From Actinomycetospora termitidis (GTDB lineage Bacteria > Actinomycetota > Actinomycetes > Mycobacteriales > Pseudonocardiaceae), in NCBI RefSeq assembly GCF_030286555.1, contig NZ_JASVWF010000001.1, positions 1,240,001 to 1,304,000 on the forward strand: DNA of 64,000 nucleotides. Reading direction: 5' to 3'. This document shows, in pieces, positions 10,992 through 20,375 of the stretch. Positions within the stretch are counted from its first letter, which is position 1. Each line of letters begins with the position of its first letter. The notes beneath the pieces were generated by a model that searched no databases, was not told the DNA's origin, and saw only the letters and a program-made list of their open reading frames with translations. A program made the position numbers and the translations under genes.

Positions 10992-12296
10992 GTGAGCGCA
11001 CCGGCCCGGGAAGACACGGAGGAGACCGGCGACGAGCCGACCCCCGCCCGCCCCGCGATCCCGCCGCGGCTGGCGGTGCTGGCCGAGGTCGCGTTCGTGC
11101 CGGTCGTCGTCTCCTACCTCGCCGTCGTGGTGCTCGCGGCGCTGATCACCGCGGCGGCGTCCGGCACCTCCCCGGGCGGCACCCCGGGGCTCGCGCAGGC
11201 CCTCGGGACCGGGATCCCGCTGTGGCTGGCGGTGCACCTCGTCCCGCTGACGATCTCCGGGGCGCCGCTGGGTGCGCTGCCGCTCGCACCCGCGATCGGG
11301 GTCGGCGTGCTCGTCGCGACGCTCGCCCGACGCGGCGTGGCGCGGCTCCGGACCCCCGCGACCGAGCAGCACCCCTGGACCTCGTGCGCCGTCCCCGTCG
11401 TCGCGGCCGCCGCGGCCGTGCACGCCGCCGCCGGGGTCCTCGCCGCCGCGCTGCTCACCCCGGACGCGGCCACCGTCCCCGCCGACGCCTCCCCGGCGAC
11501 GGCGGGTGTGGTCGCCGGCCTGCTGGCGGCGGTCGCGGCGGGCGCCGGGGTCGCCGGGCCGTGCGGGCTCGCCGGGCTGGTCGCGGGCGTGCCGGTCTGG
11601 GTGCGTCGCGGGGTGCGCGCCGGCCTGGGCGCGACGGTCGCCCTGCTCGCGAACGGAACCGTCCTGCTGCTGGTCGTGCTCCTCGCCCACGCGGACGCGG
11701 TGGCGGCGGTCTTCACGACGATCGCGCCGGAGGCGGGCAGCGGGGCCGGGCTGTGGCTGCTCGACGTCGCGTACCTGCCCAACGCCGTCGTCGCCGCGAC
11801 CTCCTGGCTGCTCGGCCCCGGGTTCGCCGTGGGCGCGGTCAGCGCCGCCCCGACCGGCGCCGTCCCCGGGCTCGTGCCGCCCCTCCCGCTCGCGGCGTTG
11901 CTCCCGTCCGGGCCGCCGCCGACCTGGACCGGCCTGGTGTTCGCCCTGCCGCTCGCCGTCGGGAGCCTGGTCGGCTGGACCCTGGCCCCGTCGTCACCCG
12001 ACACCGCCACCCGGCTGCGTTCGGTCGGCGTCGCCGCCGGGGTCACCGGGGTGGCGCTCGCCGTCGCCGCCCTGCTCGCGGGGGGCCGGCTGGGCTCGGG
12101 GCCGTTCGACCCGGTCGTCGTGCCGGTCGGGTGGGCGCTGCTCGCGGGGATCGCGTGGACCGGCGTGCCGGGGGCGGTCGTCGCGGCCCTCGCCGCGCCC
12201 GCCCCGGCCCGACCCGTCGTCGTGGAGGAGCCCGAAGAGGACACGACCGGGGAGCGTGTCGAGCCCGACACGCCGGAGGTCACCGAGCAGGGTTAG
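10992..12296 (+). CDS. DUF6350 membrane protein (PerM-like, division-associated)
   Basis: The product is 434 aa from GTG 10992 (VSAPARED). The frame is open further upstream but runs through the inverted repeat. After ~35 polar residues come about ten Ala/Leu/Val-rich transmembrane segments and a short acidic C-terminus. Position directly before purN and after the 34 kDa antigen homologue matches M. tuberculosis Rv0955 (PerM), which has been reported to stabilise the divisome protein FtsB. Synteny is the main support; the sequence alone only shows a polytopic membrane protein. It is followed by purN after 64 bp. Confidence 0.75.
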   Translation: MSAPAREDTEETGDEPTPARPAIPPRLAVLAEVAFVPVVVSYLAVVVLAALITAAASGTSPGGTPGLAQALGTGIPLWLAVHLVPLTISGAPLGALPLAPAIGVGVLVATLARRGVARLRTPATEQHPWTSCAVPVVAAAAAVHAAAGVLAAALLTPDAATVPADASPATAGVVAGLLAAVAAGAGVAGPCGLAGLVAGVPVWVRRGVRAGLGATVALLANGTVLLLVVLLAHADAVAAVFTTIAPEAGSGAGLWLLDVAYLPNAVVAATSWLLGPGFAVGAVSAAPTGAVPGLVPPLPLAALLPSGPPPTWTGLVFALPLAVGSLVGWTLAPSSPDTATRLRSVGVAAGVTGVALAVAALLAGGRLGSGPFDPVVVPVGWALLAGIAWTGVPGAVVAALAAPAPARPVVVEEPEEDTTGERVEPDTPEVTEQG

Positions 12297-12360
12297 GGTG
12301 ATCGGCGAGGATCGTCGAGACGCCGGAGCCCAGGTCTGTGCACGGCGGCAAGGAGTCCCG

Positions 12361-12987
12361 CTGAGCACGCACCGCTGGGAACTGCCCACACCCGCCCGCG
12401 TCGTGGTCCTCGCCTCCGGCTCCGGCAGCCTCCTGCAGGCCCTGCTCGACGAGGCCGCGGGCTGCGGGATCGCCGTCGTCGCCGTGATCTCCGACCGGGA
12501 CGGCGTCGCCGCCCTGGACCGGGCCCGCGCCGCGGGGACCGAACCCGTCGTCGTGAAGGTGTCCGACCATCCCGACCGTGCGGCGTGGGACGTCGCCCTC
12601 GCCGACGCGGTCGACGGGTTCGCGCCGGACCTCGTGGTCTCCGCGGGATTCATGAAGGTCCTCGGGTCCGCCTTCCTCGCCCGCTTCGGCGGGCGCACGA
12701 TCAACACCCACCCCGCGCTGCTGCCCGCCTTCCCCGGCGCGCACGGCGTCCGCGACGCGCTCGCGTACGGGGTGAAGGTCACCGGGGCCACCGTCCACCT
12801 CGTCGACGACGGCGTGGACACCGGCCCGGTGCTGGCCCAGGAGGCCGTCGTCGTCGACCCGGACGACACCGAGCCGACGCTGCACGAGCGGATCAAGGTC
12901 GTGGAGCGCCGCATGCTCGTCGAGACCGTCGCGGCGCTGGTGCGCCACGGCGCCACCACCACCGGACGGACAGTGAGGTTCCCGTGA
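12361..12987 (+). CDS. purN: Phosphoribosylglycinamide formyltransferase 1
   Basis: Transfers a formyl group from 10-formyl-THF to GAR, the third step of purine synthesis. The product is 208 aa. The fold is marked by [17 protein letters not shown], then [10 protein letters not shown], and the catalytic region [17 protein letters not shown] (Asn and His) with [16 protein letters not shown] (Asp). The only sensible start is a CTG at 12361 with AGGAG 5 bp upstream; no ATG, GTG or TTG lies in frame nearby, so a rare CTG start is likely. Its stop overlaps the purH start (GTGA). Confidence 0.93.
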   Translation: MSTHRWELPTPARVVVLASGSGSLLQALLDEAAGCGIAVVAVISDRDGVAALDRARAAGTEPVVVKVSDHPDRAAWDVALADAVDGFAPDLVVSAGFMKVLGSAFLARFGGRTINTHPALLPAFPGAHGVRDALAYGVKVTGATVHLVDDGVDTGPVLAQEAVVVDPDDTEPTLHERIKVVERRMLVETVAALVRHGATTTGRTVRFP

Positions 12988-14585
12988 GCGACACCGTGAC
13001 GGACGACGGAGGCCGCCGGCCCATCCGCCGCGCCCTGGTCAGCGTGTTCGACAAGGCCGGCCTGCTCGACCTCGCGACCGGCCTGCACGCCGCGGGCGTC
13101 GAGATCGTGTCGACCGGGTCCACCGCGTCGCGGATCGCGGACGCCGGCGTCCCGGTCACCCGCGTCGAGGAGCTGACCGGCTTCCCGGAGTGCCTCGACG
13201 GCCGCGTCAAGACCCTCCACCCGCGCGTGCACGCGGGTCTGCTCGCCGACTCGCGGCTGCCCGAGCACGTCCAGCAGCTCTCCGACCTCGGCATCGCGCC
13301 GTTCGACCTGCTCGTGGTGAACCTCTACCCCTTCACCCAGACGGTGGCCTCCGGCGCCTCGCCCGACGACTGCGTCGAGCAGATCGACATCGGCGGCCCG
13401 GCGATGATCCGGGCGTCGGCGAAGAACCACGAGACGATGACGGTGCTCACCGACCCGACGCGCTACGCGTGGCTGCTCGAGCAGGCCAAGAACGGCGGTG
13501 TCACCCTCGCCGACCGGCGCGCGCTCGCGGCCGAGGCGTTCCGGCACACCGCGTCCTACGACGTCGCGGTCGCCTCCTGGATGGGCAACGTGCTCGCGCC
13601 CGATCCGGCGACCTCCTCCGAGGGTGCGACGGTGCCGTTCCCGGGCTGGGTCGGGACGACCGCGCGGCGGCGGGCCGTCCTGCGCTACGGCGAGAACCCG
13701 CACCAGGCCGCGGCCCTCTACGGCGACCCGGAGTCGACCGTCGGGATCGCCGGCGCGGTCCAGCTGCACGGCAAGGAGATGTCCTACAACAACTACGTGG
13801 ACGCCGACGCCGCCTGGCGTGCCGCGCACGACCACTCGTCCGAGCAGGTGTGCGTCGCGATCATCAAGCACGCGAACCCCTGCGGCATCGCGGTCGGTAC
13901 CGACGTCGCGGACACGCACGCCCGGGCCCACGCGTGCGACCCGACCTCGGCGTTCGGCGGGGTGATCGCGGTGAACACCGAGGTCACGGTGGCCGCGGCG
14001 GAGCAGATCGCGGAGATCTTCACCGAGGTCGTCGTCGCGCCGTCCTACGCCGAGGGCGCGGTCGACGTGCTCGCGCGGAAGAAGAACATCCGGGTCCTGA
14101 CGGCGCAGTGGTCGCCCGCGGCGGTCGAGCAGCGGCCGATCTCCGGCGGAATCCTCGTGCAGCAGCGCGACGCGGTGGACGCCCCCGGGGACGACCCGTC
14201 GTCGTGGACCCTGGCGACCGGGACCGCGGTGTCGGACTCCGTGCTCGCGGACCTCGCGTTCGCGTGGCGGGCGTGCCGGGCGGTGAAGTCGAACGCGATC
14301 CTGCTCGCGCACGACGGGGCGACGGTGGGCGTCGGGATGGGACAGGTGAACCGGGTCGACTCGGCCCGGCTGGCGGTCACCCGGGCCGGCGACCGCGTCC
14401 GCGGGTCGGTGGCGGCCTCGGACGCGTTCTTCCCGTTCCCGGATGGCTTCGAGGTGCTCGCCGAGGCGGGCGTCGCCGCGGTGGTGCAGCCGGGCGGGTC
14501 GGTGCGCGACGCGGCGACGATCGAGGCGGCCGAGAAGGCCGGGGTCGCGATGTACATGACGGGGACGCGGCACTTCGCGCACTAG
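12984..14585 (+). CDS. purH: Bifunctional AICAR transformylase/IMP cyclohydrolase
   Basis: Catalyses the last two steps of IMP synthesis. The product is 533 aa, full length. The N-terminal cyclohydrolase domain ([20 protein letters not shown], then [11 protein letters not shown]) covers ~residues 10-155. The C-terminal AICAR transformylase domain has [14 protein letters not shown], the KHANPCG motif with catalytic Lys-His, and the closing segment [20 protein letters not shown]. It overlaps purN by 4 bp (GTGA), so the two are coupled. A strong hairpin lies 10 bp after its stop. Confidence 0.97.
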   Translation: MSDTVTDDGGRRPIRRALVSVFDKAGLLDLATGLHAAGVEIVSTGSTASRIADAGVPVTRVEELTGFPECLDGRVKTLHPRVHAGLLADSRLPEHVQQLSDLGIAPFDLLVVNLYPFTQTVASGASPDDCVEQIDIGGPAMIRASAKNHETMTVLTDPTRYAWLLEQAKNGGVTLADRRALAAEAFRHTASYDVAVASWMGNVLAPDPATSSEGATVPFPGWVGTTARRRAVLRYGENPHQAAALYGDPESTVGIAGAVQLHGKEMSYNNYVDADAAWRAAHDHSSEQVCVAIIKHANPCGIAVGTDVADTHARAHACDPTSAFGGVIAVNTEVTVAAAEQIAEIFTEVVVAPSYAEGAVDVLARKKNIRVLTAQWSPAAVEQRPISGGILVQQRDAVDAPGDDPSSWTLATGTAVSDSVLADLAFAWRACRAVKSNAILLAHDGATVGVGMGQVNRVDSARLAVTRAGDRVRGSVAASDAFFPFPDGFEVLAEAGVAAVVQPGGSVRDAATIEAAEKAGVAMYMTGTRHFAH

Positions 14586-14595
14586 GTGGCTTCGC

Positions 14596-14651
14596 CGAGA
14601 GCTGCACCAGGCATCCTCCGGGGAGTCCGGACGTGCCTGGTGTAGCTCTCG
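14596..14651. terminator. Large hairpin after purH
   Basis: The arms CGAGAGCTGCACCAGGCA (14596-14613) and TGCCTGGTGTAGCTCTCG (14634-14651) pair over 18 bp with one G-T. The loop itself contains TCCGGGGAGTCCGGA, which can fold again. It lies 10 bp after the purH stop and is the probable end of the purNH transcript. Confidence 0.75.
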
Positions 14652-14747
14652 TGGACGTCATGGGGATTCGTGGGAACCGATGCGGCGGGTGACCACTCCA
14701 AGAGGTGAGGGCGCCCGGCCGGGTGCTCCCGTTCTCGAGGAGGTCCC

Positions 14748-15329
14748 GTGACTCTGCGCCGCATCCCGTCTGAACCCGGTCCGCTGACGATCCGACGTCC
14801 GACGCCGCTGTCCGACGTGGTCGCCGCCGCCCGCGTGAAGCACGCGGAGACGATCGACGCGTTCGTCGCCTGGAGCGCGGTGATGGGACGGGACGTGGAT
14901 CCCGATGTCGCTGCACTGGTGCACGCGGTCGAGGACGACGACCGTTCGCGGACGTCCCATCGAGGGTGGGACCGGGCGTCGTTCTACTCGTTCTACCGGA
15001 ACCGCCTCTGGAACTGGTGCAGCCTCGCGGACTGCGACTACCCGGACGACCTGCCCGAGTTCCTCTGGCTCTGGCTCCACCACCGTCGACTCAGCGGACG
15101 ATGGGGCGCCGACGACGAGCCTCTGCACGAGTTGCTCAAGGTGCTTCTCTGCTATGGCGACATCGGGTTCGATGGCTGGCCGATGCCGGAGGGGGAGACC
15201 CGGCGGCTCGTCCCCTGCGAATGCATGGTGTCGAGGGACTACCCGCCTCCTCCGGGGCCTGCCCCGACGATCGCCGATCTCGAGGACGAGGCCGAGGACG
15301 ACCTCGGCCCGATCGAACGGCATCGGTGA
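14748..15329 (+). CDS. Hypothetical protein, 193 aa
   Basis: It starts at GTG 14748 behind GAGGAGG, a strong ribosome site, so it is likely a real gene. It is predicted soluble. The middle (residues ~70-120) is rich in Trp and Tyr (SFYSFYRNRLWNWCSLADCDYPDD, LPEFLWLWLHHRR), and the acidic C-terminus ends EAEDDLGPIERHR. It has five Cys but no metal-binding spacing I recognise. It is flanked on both sides by strong inverted repeats, so it forms its own transcription unit. No family or function recognised. Confidence 0.65.
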   Translation: MTLRRIPSEPGPLTIRRPTPLSDVVAAARVKHAETIDAFVAWSAVMGRDVDPDVAALVHAVEDDDRSRTSHRGWDRASFYSFYRNRLWNWCSLADCDYPDDLPEFLWLWLHHRRLSGRWGADDEPLHELLKVLLCYGDIGFDGWPMPEGETRRLVPCECMVSRDYPPPPGPAPTIADLEDEAEDDLGPIERHR

Positions 15330-15335
15330 GGTCGG

Positions 15336-15401
15336 CTTGATCAACGAGTACTCCCGGTGGCTGGTGGTCGCGGTGACCGCCCGGGGTGCTCGTTGATCAA
15401 G
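15336..15401. repeat. Inverted repeat after the 193-aa gene
   Basis: The arms CTTGATCAACGAG (15336-15348) and CTCGTTGATCAAG (15389-15401) pair perfectly over 13 bp, each containing the palindrome TGATCA. The 40-nt interior has further pairing (CCCGG/CCGGGG). It starts 7 bp after the stop and is a probable terminator, unlike the other hairpins here in sequence. Confidence 0.7.
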
Positions 15402-15518
15402 GGCGACCGCTCGGTGCGTGCGTCCCCGAGATCTCGGGGTGAGCCGCCGACCGGCCCGAGTGACGTCGTCGTCGCGTCGTGGCGCGTTGTCGGTGGGGTG
15501 GGCTACCGTTCTTCTCGT

Positions 15519-15534
15519 TCGAACTCATGTTCGA
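15519..15534. promoter_or_regulatory. LexA (SOS) box before imuA'
   Basis: TCGAACTCATGTTCGA is a perfect match to the actinobacterial LexA operator TCGAAC-N4-GTTCGA. It lies 18 bp before the imuA' start, so LexA would block transcription until DNA damage. Confidence 0.93.
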
Positions 15535-15551
15535 TGATCGAGGAGGGCGCG

Positions 15552-16346
15552 ATGTCGGTGGCGCACGATCTGCTGGCCGGTCGGGTCGCGGAGCTCGGGC
15601 TCGTCCGGGCCTCGGAGCTGCCCGCGCGGGGTGCCCGGGCGGCAGCCTCGCACACCCGGCCGACACCGGTGCCGGCGTCGCGTCCGGCGTCACCCGAACC
15701 GGAACCGGAGCCCCCGCACGATCCGGAGCAGGCCCTGCTGCCGGTGTCCGGCGCGCTCGCCGGCCTGCTCCCGTGGGGCGGGCTGCGGCGGGGGTCGACG
15801 GTGTCGGTGCACGGGTCGACCGCCCTGCTGCTCGCGCTCGTGGCGCAGGCCTCGCGGGCGGGGTCGTGGTGCGCGCTGGTCGGGCTGCCGGGGGTCGGGA
15901 TGGCCGCGGCGCACGAGGCGGGGCTGGATCTCGCGTGCACGGCCCTGGTCCCGCGGCCCGGCCCGCGTCCGGCCACGGTGGTCGCGGCGCTGGTCGACGG
16001 GGTGGACGTCGTCGTGCTCGGGGGTGCGTCGGCGTGGCGGGCGGGCGACCGGCAGCGGCTCGCCGCGCGGGTCCGGCAGAAGGGCGCGGTGCTCGTCCCG
16101 GTCGGGGCGTGGCCGGGCGCGGACGTCGAGCTGCACGCCACCGGCGGCACCTGGTCGGGGCTGCTGGGCGACGGCGCGGGCCGGCTGCGGTCCCGGCGGG
16201 TGCACCTGCGCTGCGCCGCGCGCGGGCGGGCGCGGGACCTGGGTTCCGACGTCCTCCTGCCGGGTCCCGGCGGCGGGTGCGCTCCCGTGCGCGACGACGA
16301 GGCGGGTCCGCTCGGGGCGGACCTCGCACCCGTGAGGGCGGGGTGA
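15552..16346 (+). CDS. imuA': ImuA' mutasome accessory protein
   Basis: The product is 264 aa. It is a RecA/SulA-like protein needed with ImuB and DnaE2 for damage-induced mutagenesis in mycobacteria. The core (LLPWGGLRRGSTVSVHGST, then WCALVGLPGVGMAAAHEAGLDL and VVLGGASAWRAGDRQRLAARVRQKGAVLVPVG) resembles the RecA fold, but the Walker A glycine/lysine loop is degenerate (VHGSTALLL), as expected for ImuA'. It lies directly behind a LexA box and its stop overlaps the imuB start (GTGA). Identification rests on operon context plus these core segments. Confidence 0.85.
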   Translation: MSVAHDLLAGRVAELGLVRASELPARGARAAASHTRPTPVPASRPASPEPEPEPPHDPEQALLPVSGALAGLLPWGGLRRGSTVSVHGSTALLLALVAQASRAGSWCALVGLPGVGMAAAHEAGLDLACTALVPRPGPRPATVVAALVDGVDVVVLGGASAWRAGDRQRLAARVRQKGAVLVPVGAWPGADVELHATGGTWSGLLGDGAGRLRSRRVHLRCAARGRARDLGSDVLLPGPGGGCAPVRDDEAGPLGADLAPVRAG

Positions 16347-18073
16347 CGGAGAGCCCGACCCGGGTGGCGGGAGACGGAGCGGAGCGGAGCTCGACCCGGG
16401 CAGGGACGGACGGGCCACTGCGGGTGGTCGCGCTGTGGTGCCCGGACTGGCCGGTGGTCGCGGCCTGTGCGGAGTCCGGCATCCCGGCGGACCGGCCTGC
16501 CGCGGTGCTCGTCGGGCACCGGGTCGTGGCCTGCTCGGCGACCGCGCGGGCCCAGGGGATCCGGCGGGGCCTGCGGCGGCGCGAGGCCCAGGCGCGGTGC
16601 CCCGACCTGGCGGTGCTCGGCCGGGACGCCGAACGGGACGCCCGCGCGTTCGAGACGGTCGCGGCGGCGGTCGAGGAGCTCACGCCCGGGGTCGAGGTGA
16701 TCCGGCCGGGGCTCGTCGTGCTCGCCGCCCGCGGGCCGGCGCGCTACTTCGGCGGCGAGGAGGTGGTGGCGGAGCGGCTGGTCGACCACGTCGCGGCGCG
16801 GGCCCGGGTGGAGTGCCAGGTCGGGGTGGCCGACGGGGTGTTCGCCGCCTCCCTCGCCGCGCGCCGCAGCACGATCGTGCCGCCCGGGGGGTCGCGGGCG
16901 TTCCTCGCGCCGCGCCCGGTCGTCGAGCTGGAGCTGGAACCGGGGGTGGAGCCGGACACCGCGGGGGCCGACGGCCCGGGGACGACGGCGCGGGCGGACC
17001 TGATCGGCCTGCTGCGACGCCTCGGGTTGACCACGCTCGGGGACTTCGCCGCACTCCCGGCCGTGGACGTCGCCTCCCGGTTCGACGCCGCCGCCGTGCG
17101 GGCGCACCGGCTCGCCCGCGGTCTCGACGAGCGGCCGCCGTCGCGGCGACAGGTGCCCGACGAGCTGACCGTGGAGGTCCCGCTCGACCCGCCGGTCGAC
17201 CGGGTGGACGCCGCCGCCTTCGCCTCCCGGGCGCTCGCCGAACGGCTGCACCACGTCCTGGGGGAGGCGGGGCTGGCCTGTACCCGGCTCGGGGTGCAGG
17301 CGCGCACCGTCGGTGGGGACGACCTCGCCCGGACCTGGCGCTGCGCCGAGCCGCTCACGCCGTCGGCCACCGCCGACCGGGTGCGCTGGCAGCTCGAGGG
17401 GTGGCTGTCGCGGCGGAGCACGGGGCGCAGTGGGGACGGGCTGGCGGTGCTGCGGCTGGTGCCCGAGGAGGTCGTCGACGCCGGGCGGCTGCAGCTCGGG
17501 CTCTGGGGCGAGACCGGGGCGGCCGACGAGCGTGCCGGGCGGGCCCTGGTGCGGGTGCAGGGACTGCTCGGACCGGAGGAGGTGGTCACCGGGGTCCCGG
17601 GCGGGGGGCGCGGGCCCGCCGAGCGCATCCGCGCGGTGCCGTGGGGCGACGAGCGCGCGCCCGCGCTCGATCCCGGGGCGCCCTGGCCCGGGATGCTACC
17701 GGCGCCGTCACCGTCCACGGTCCCGCCCGAGCCGGCGCCGGCACGGGTCCTCGACGTGGCCGGTCGACCGGTCCGGGCCGCACCCCGCGGTCGGCTCACC
17801 GCGCCCCCGGCCTTCGTCGGGATCGGCGACGGCGAGTGCGCGCCGGTGCGGGCCTGGGGCGGCCCGTGGCCCGAGGAGGGTCGCTGGTGGGACCCGGCGG
17901 CGCCCGTCGGCTGCCTGCGGGTCCAGGTGGTGTGCGTGCAGGACGACTCGGATCCCGACCCGGCCGCCGACCTCGCTCCCGATCCGGTCGCCTCCTCGGC
18001 CGACGCCGCCGGGCTGGCGCTCCTGCTGGTCCTGCGTGACGACCGGTGGGCCGTCGAGGGGATCTACGACTGA
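16343..18073 (+). CDS. imuB: ImuB, catalytically inactive Y-family polymerase-like protein
   Basis: The product is 576 aa. It is a DinB-fold adaptor that docks DnaE2 on the beta clamp. The first strand reads VVALWCPDWPVVAA, where active polymerases have Asp-x-Asp for metal, so catalysis is lost, as known for ImuB. Little-finger-like regions follow (VEVPLDPPVDRVDAAAFASRALAERL). The N-terminal ~20 residues include part of a 32-bp sequence (16367-16398) also found inside cofG. It overlaps imuA' by 4 bp, and its 3' end overlaps the convergent VOC gene by 10 bp. SOS-induced with imuA'. Confidence 0.9.
   Translation: MTESPTRVAGDGAERSSTRAGTDGPLRVVALWCPDWPVVAACAESGIPADRPAAVLVGHRVVACSATARAQGIRRGLRRREAQARCPDLAVLGRDAERDARAFETVAAAVEELTPGVEVIRPGLVVLAARGPARYFGGEEVVAERLVDHVAARARVECQVGVADGVFAASLAARRSTIVPPGGSRAFLAPRPVVELELEPGVEPDTAGADGPGTTARADLIGLLRRLGLTTLGDFAALPAVDVASRFDAAAVRAHRLARGLDERPPSRRQVPDELTVEVPLDPPVDRVDAAAFASRALAERLHHVLGEAGLACTRLGVQARTVGGDDLARTWRCAEPLTPSATADRVRWQLEGWLSRRSTGRSGDGLAVLRLVPEEVVDAGRLQLGLWGETGAADERAGRALVRVQGLLGPEEVVTGVPGGGRGPAERIRAVPWGDERAPALDPGAPWPGMLPAPSPSTVPPEPAPARVLDVAGRPVRAAPRGRLTAPPAFVGIGDGECAPVRAWGGPWPEEGRWWDPAAPVGCLRVQVVCVQDDSDPDPAADLAPDPVASSADAAGLALLLVLRDDRWAVEGIYD
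16367..16398 (+). repeat. 32-bp dispersed repeat, copy 1 (in imuB)
   Basis: GGAGACGGAGCG then GAGCGGAGCTCGACCCG; it matches 50511-50542 at 31 of 32 positions by my count. It falls in the extreme 5' part of imuB, encoding a poorly conserved N-terminal extension. Confidence 0.6.
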
Positions 18074-18468
18074 CCGGGCGGGGTGGCGACCTGCCAGAGG
18101 TGCCCGTCCGGGTCGGCGAACGTCGCGGAGTAGCCGCCCCACGGAGGTGCGGTCGGTCGTTCGACCACGGCCGCGCCCGCCGCCTCCGCCCGGGCGAACA
18201 CCGTGTCCACCTCCGTCGCGGTGTCCGCGACCAGTCCGAGCAGGCACTCGGACACCCCCGGCGCGGCCACGTCGTGCTCCCCGGTGACCCATCCGAAGCC
18301 GCCGCGCGGGATGAACATCAGCCACAGTCCGTCGTTCACCACGATCTGCAGCGGCTCCGGGACACCGTCCTCGGCGGGCTCGCCCACCGCGTCGAACCCC
18401 AGGTCGCGGTAGAAGGCGTGCGCGCGGACGCGGTCGTCGGTGGGCAGGGCCAGGAGTACCGGAGCCAT
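18064..18468 (-). CDS. VOC (glyoxalase/bleomycin resistance) family protein
   Basis: The product is 134 aa. The VOC fold is shown by LLALPTDDRVRAHAFYRDLGF at the start and ATFADPDGHLWQVATPP at the end, with the usual Asp-Pro-Asp-Gly-His turn. A likely metal Glu/His set is incomplete by eye, so it may be a binding protein rather than an enzyme. It is transcribed opposite to imuB and overlaps its 3' end by 10 bp. Nothing links it to the SOS genes except position. Confidence 0.85.
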   Translation of the reverse strand: MAPVLLALPTDDRVRAHAFYRDLGFDAVGEPAEDGVPEPLQIVVNDGLWLMFIPRGGFGWVTGEHDVAAPGVSECLLGLVADTATEVDTVFARAEAAGAAVVERPTAPPWGGYSATFADPDGHLWQVATPPGQS

Positions 18469-18509
18469 GTCAGTACGGTATCAGGACTCGACGGTACGGA
18501 AAGAGCGAT

Positions 18510-20375
18510 GTGCGCGCCGTGGGGTCCGGCTGCTACCCAGGACCGGTGGGGATCGGGGACGTGCAGCTGAGTTTCCTGGTGGAGCGCGAGGTGTTCGCGT
18601 GGTGGGGCGGGGACGATCCGCTCGGAGCCGCCCGGGCGGTGGGTCTCGACGCGGACGCCGACTCCGTCGCCCTCGTCCGGCCGGAGGACGGGGTCATGAC
18701 GGTGGGCCCGGTGTCGGTCGCGGTGAGCCCGGCCGAACCGACGATCGCCGCGTTGGCGGCCGCGGTGCCACCCGACGGATGGGGGCGGTCGGTCCGGGCC
18801 TGGCGCGACGTCGCCGTCGCCCTGGACGCGGGGCCCGTCCTCGCCGACGACGACCGGGCCAGGCTGGCCGCGGGCCTGCCCGTCGCGGCCCACGCCGGGG
18901 TCGGCGCGGACGGGGCGACCGTCTGGACCGCACGCGTCGCGGTCGACACGGCCGCCCGCCTGGTGGACGCCGCCTCCGACGCGCCGTCGGTGTGGCCGCG
19001 GCTGCGCCCGTACCAGCGGGCCGGGGCGCAGTGGCTGCACTCCCGTCTCGACGAGGCCGGCGGGGCGCTGCTCGCCGACGAGATGGGACTGGGCAAGACC
19101 GTCCAGGCGATCGCGGTCCTCGCCTCGAGGTCGGGGCCGCACCTCGTGGTGTGCCCGGCCTCGGTGGCCGGGACCTGGCATCGGGAGATCCTCCGCTTCG
19201 CACCGGAACTGGGCGTCGTGGAGCACGGGTCGCGCGCCGGCCGGCCCAGGCCGGGCGCGGTCGTCGTCGCCACCTACGGGCAGCTACGGGCAGCCGCGGT
19301 CCTGGCCGACACGAGCTGGGACGTCGTCGTCCTGGACGAGGCCCAACAGATCAAGAATCCGGACACCGCCACCTCGCGTCGCGCGCGTTCCCTCGTCGCG
19401 CGGGGGCGCATCGCGCTGAGCGGGACGCCCGTGGAGAACCGGCTGGACGACCTCTGGGCCCTGCTCGCGTTCACCACCCCCGAGGTCCTCGGGACGCGGT
19501 CGTCGTTCCGGCGCCGGTTCGCGGGCGCGCGGGCCGGTGGTGGGGCCGCCGCCGGCCGGGTGGCGGCGCTCGTCGGACCGCACCTCCTGCGGCGCCGCAA
19601 GGCCGAGGTGGCCACCGAGCTGCCCGCCCGACTCGACCTGGCGCACGGTCTCGACCCGACCGACGAGCAGCGGCGGCTGCACCGCGCGGCGCTGGACGAC
19701 GCGCTGGGGCACGGGCTCGGGGCGGGCCGCGACCGCCGGGGTCGCGTGCTCGCCCTGCTCACCCGCCTCAAGCAGATCTGCGTGCAGCCCGCGCTCGTCG
19801 CGGAGACGGTCGACGGCGGACTCGACGGGCGCTCCGCGTCGTGGGACCGGCTGACCGAACTGCTCGGCGAGATCGTCGACAACGGCGACGCGGCGCTCGT
19901 CTTCACCCAGTACCGCCGCGCCGGCGAGCTCCTGGCCGCCCACCTGGCGGGCCGGGTGACCGACGCCCCGGCCCCGTTCCTGCACGGCGGGCTCTCCCGG
20001 GCCCGGCGGGAGCGGCTGGTCGAGGAGTTCTCCCACGACGACGGGCCTCCCGTGCTCGTCCTCAGCCTCCGGGCCGCGGGGACCGGGCTGACCCTGACCC
20101 GCGCCACCCACGTCCTGCACCTGGACCGCTGGTGGAATCCCGCCGTCGAGGCGCAGGCGTCCGACCGGGCACACCGCATCGGCCAGACGCGCACCGTCAC
20201 GGTGCACACCTTCGCCACCCGCGGGACGGTCGAGGTGCTGATCGCGGATCTGCACCGGGACAAGCGCGGGATCGCGTCGGCCGCCCTGGGTGAGGCGGGC
20301 GGGGACGCGGTCGGTGCTCTCACCCGGCTCGGGGACGAGGAGCTGCGTGCGGTCCTGGAGGCGGCGCCGTGCTGA
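18510..20375 (+). CDS. SNF2/HelZ-type DEAD/DEAH ATPase
   Basis: The product is 621 aa from GTG 18510 (GGAAAG upstream); GTG 18561 is an alternative start. After a ~160-residue N-terminal region, the SNF2 motor follows: LADEMGLGKT (motif I), VLDEAQQIKNP (II), LSGTPVENRLDDLWALL (III), FTQYRRAGELLAAHL (IV), LSLRAAGTGLTLTRA and WWNPAVEAQASDRAHRIGQ (V-VI). All ATPase motifs are intact. Such proteins move along double-stranded DNA or remodel protein-DNA complexes. It overlaps the SWIM-domain gene by 7 bp, and the two probably form a complex. It sits between the two SOS operons, but no LexA box is seen in front of it. Confidence 0.92.
   Translation: MRAVGSGCYPGPVGIGDVQLSFLVEREVFAWWGGDDPLGAARAVGLDADADSVALVRPEDGVMTVGPVSVAVSPAEPTIAALAAAVPPDGWGRSVRAWRDVAVALDAGPVLADDDRARLAAGLPVAAHAGVGADGATVWTARVAVDTAARLVDAASDAPSVWPRLRPYQRAGAQWLHSRLDEAGGALLADEMGLGKTVQAIAVLASRSGPHLVVCPASVAGTWHREILRFAPELGVVEHGSRAGRPRPGAVVVATYGQLRAAAVLADTSWDVVVLDEAQQIKNPDTATSRRARSLVARGRIALSGTPVENRLDDLWALLAFTTPEVLGTRSSFRRRFAGARAGGGAAAGRVAALVGPHLLRRRKAEVATELPARLDLAHGLDPTDEQRRLHRAALDDALGHGLGAGRDRRGRVLALLTRLKQICVQPALVAETVDGGLDGRSASWDRLTELLGEIVDNGDAALVFTQYRRAGELLAAHLAGRVTDAPAPFLHGGLSRARRERLVEEFSHDDGPPVLVLSLRAAGTGLTLTRATHVLHLDRWWNPAVEAQASDRAHRIGQTRTVTVHTFATRGTVEVLIADLHRDKRGIASAALGEAGGDAVGALTRLGDEELRAVLEAAPC

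Noticed and set aside
11994-14582. Very long open frame on the minus strand opposite purN and purH
   Set aside because: Third-position GC drives stop-free antisense frames here. Its Arg/Gly/Asp-rich translation has no domain, while the plus strand encodes intact PurN and PurH.
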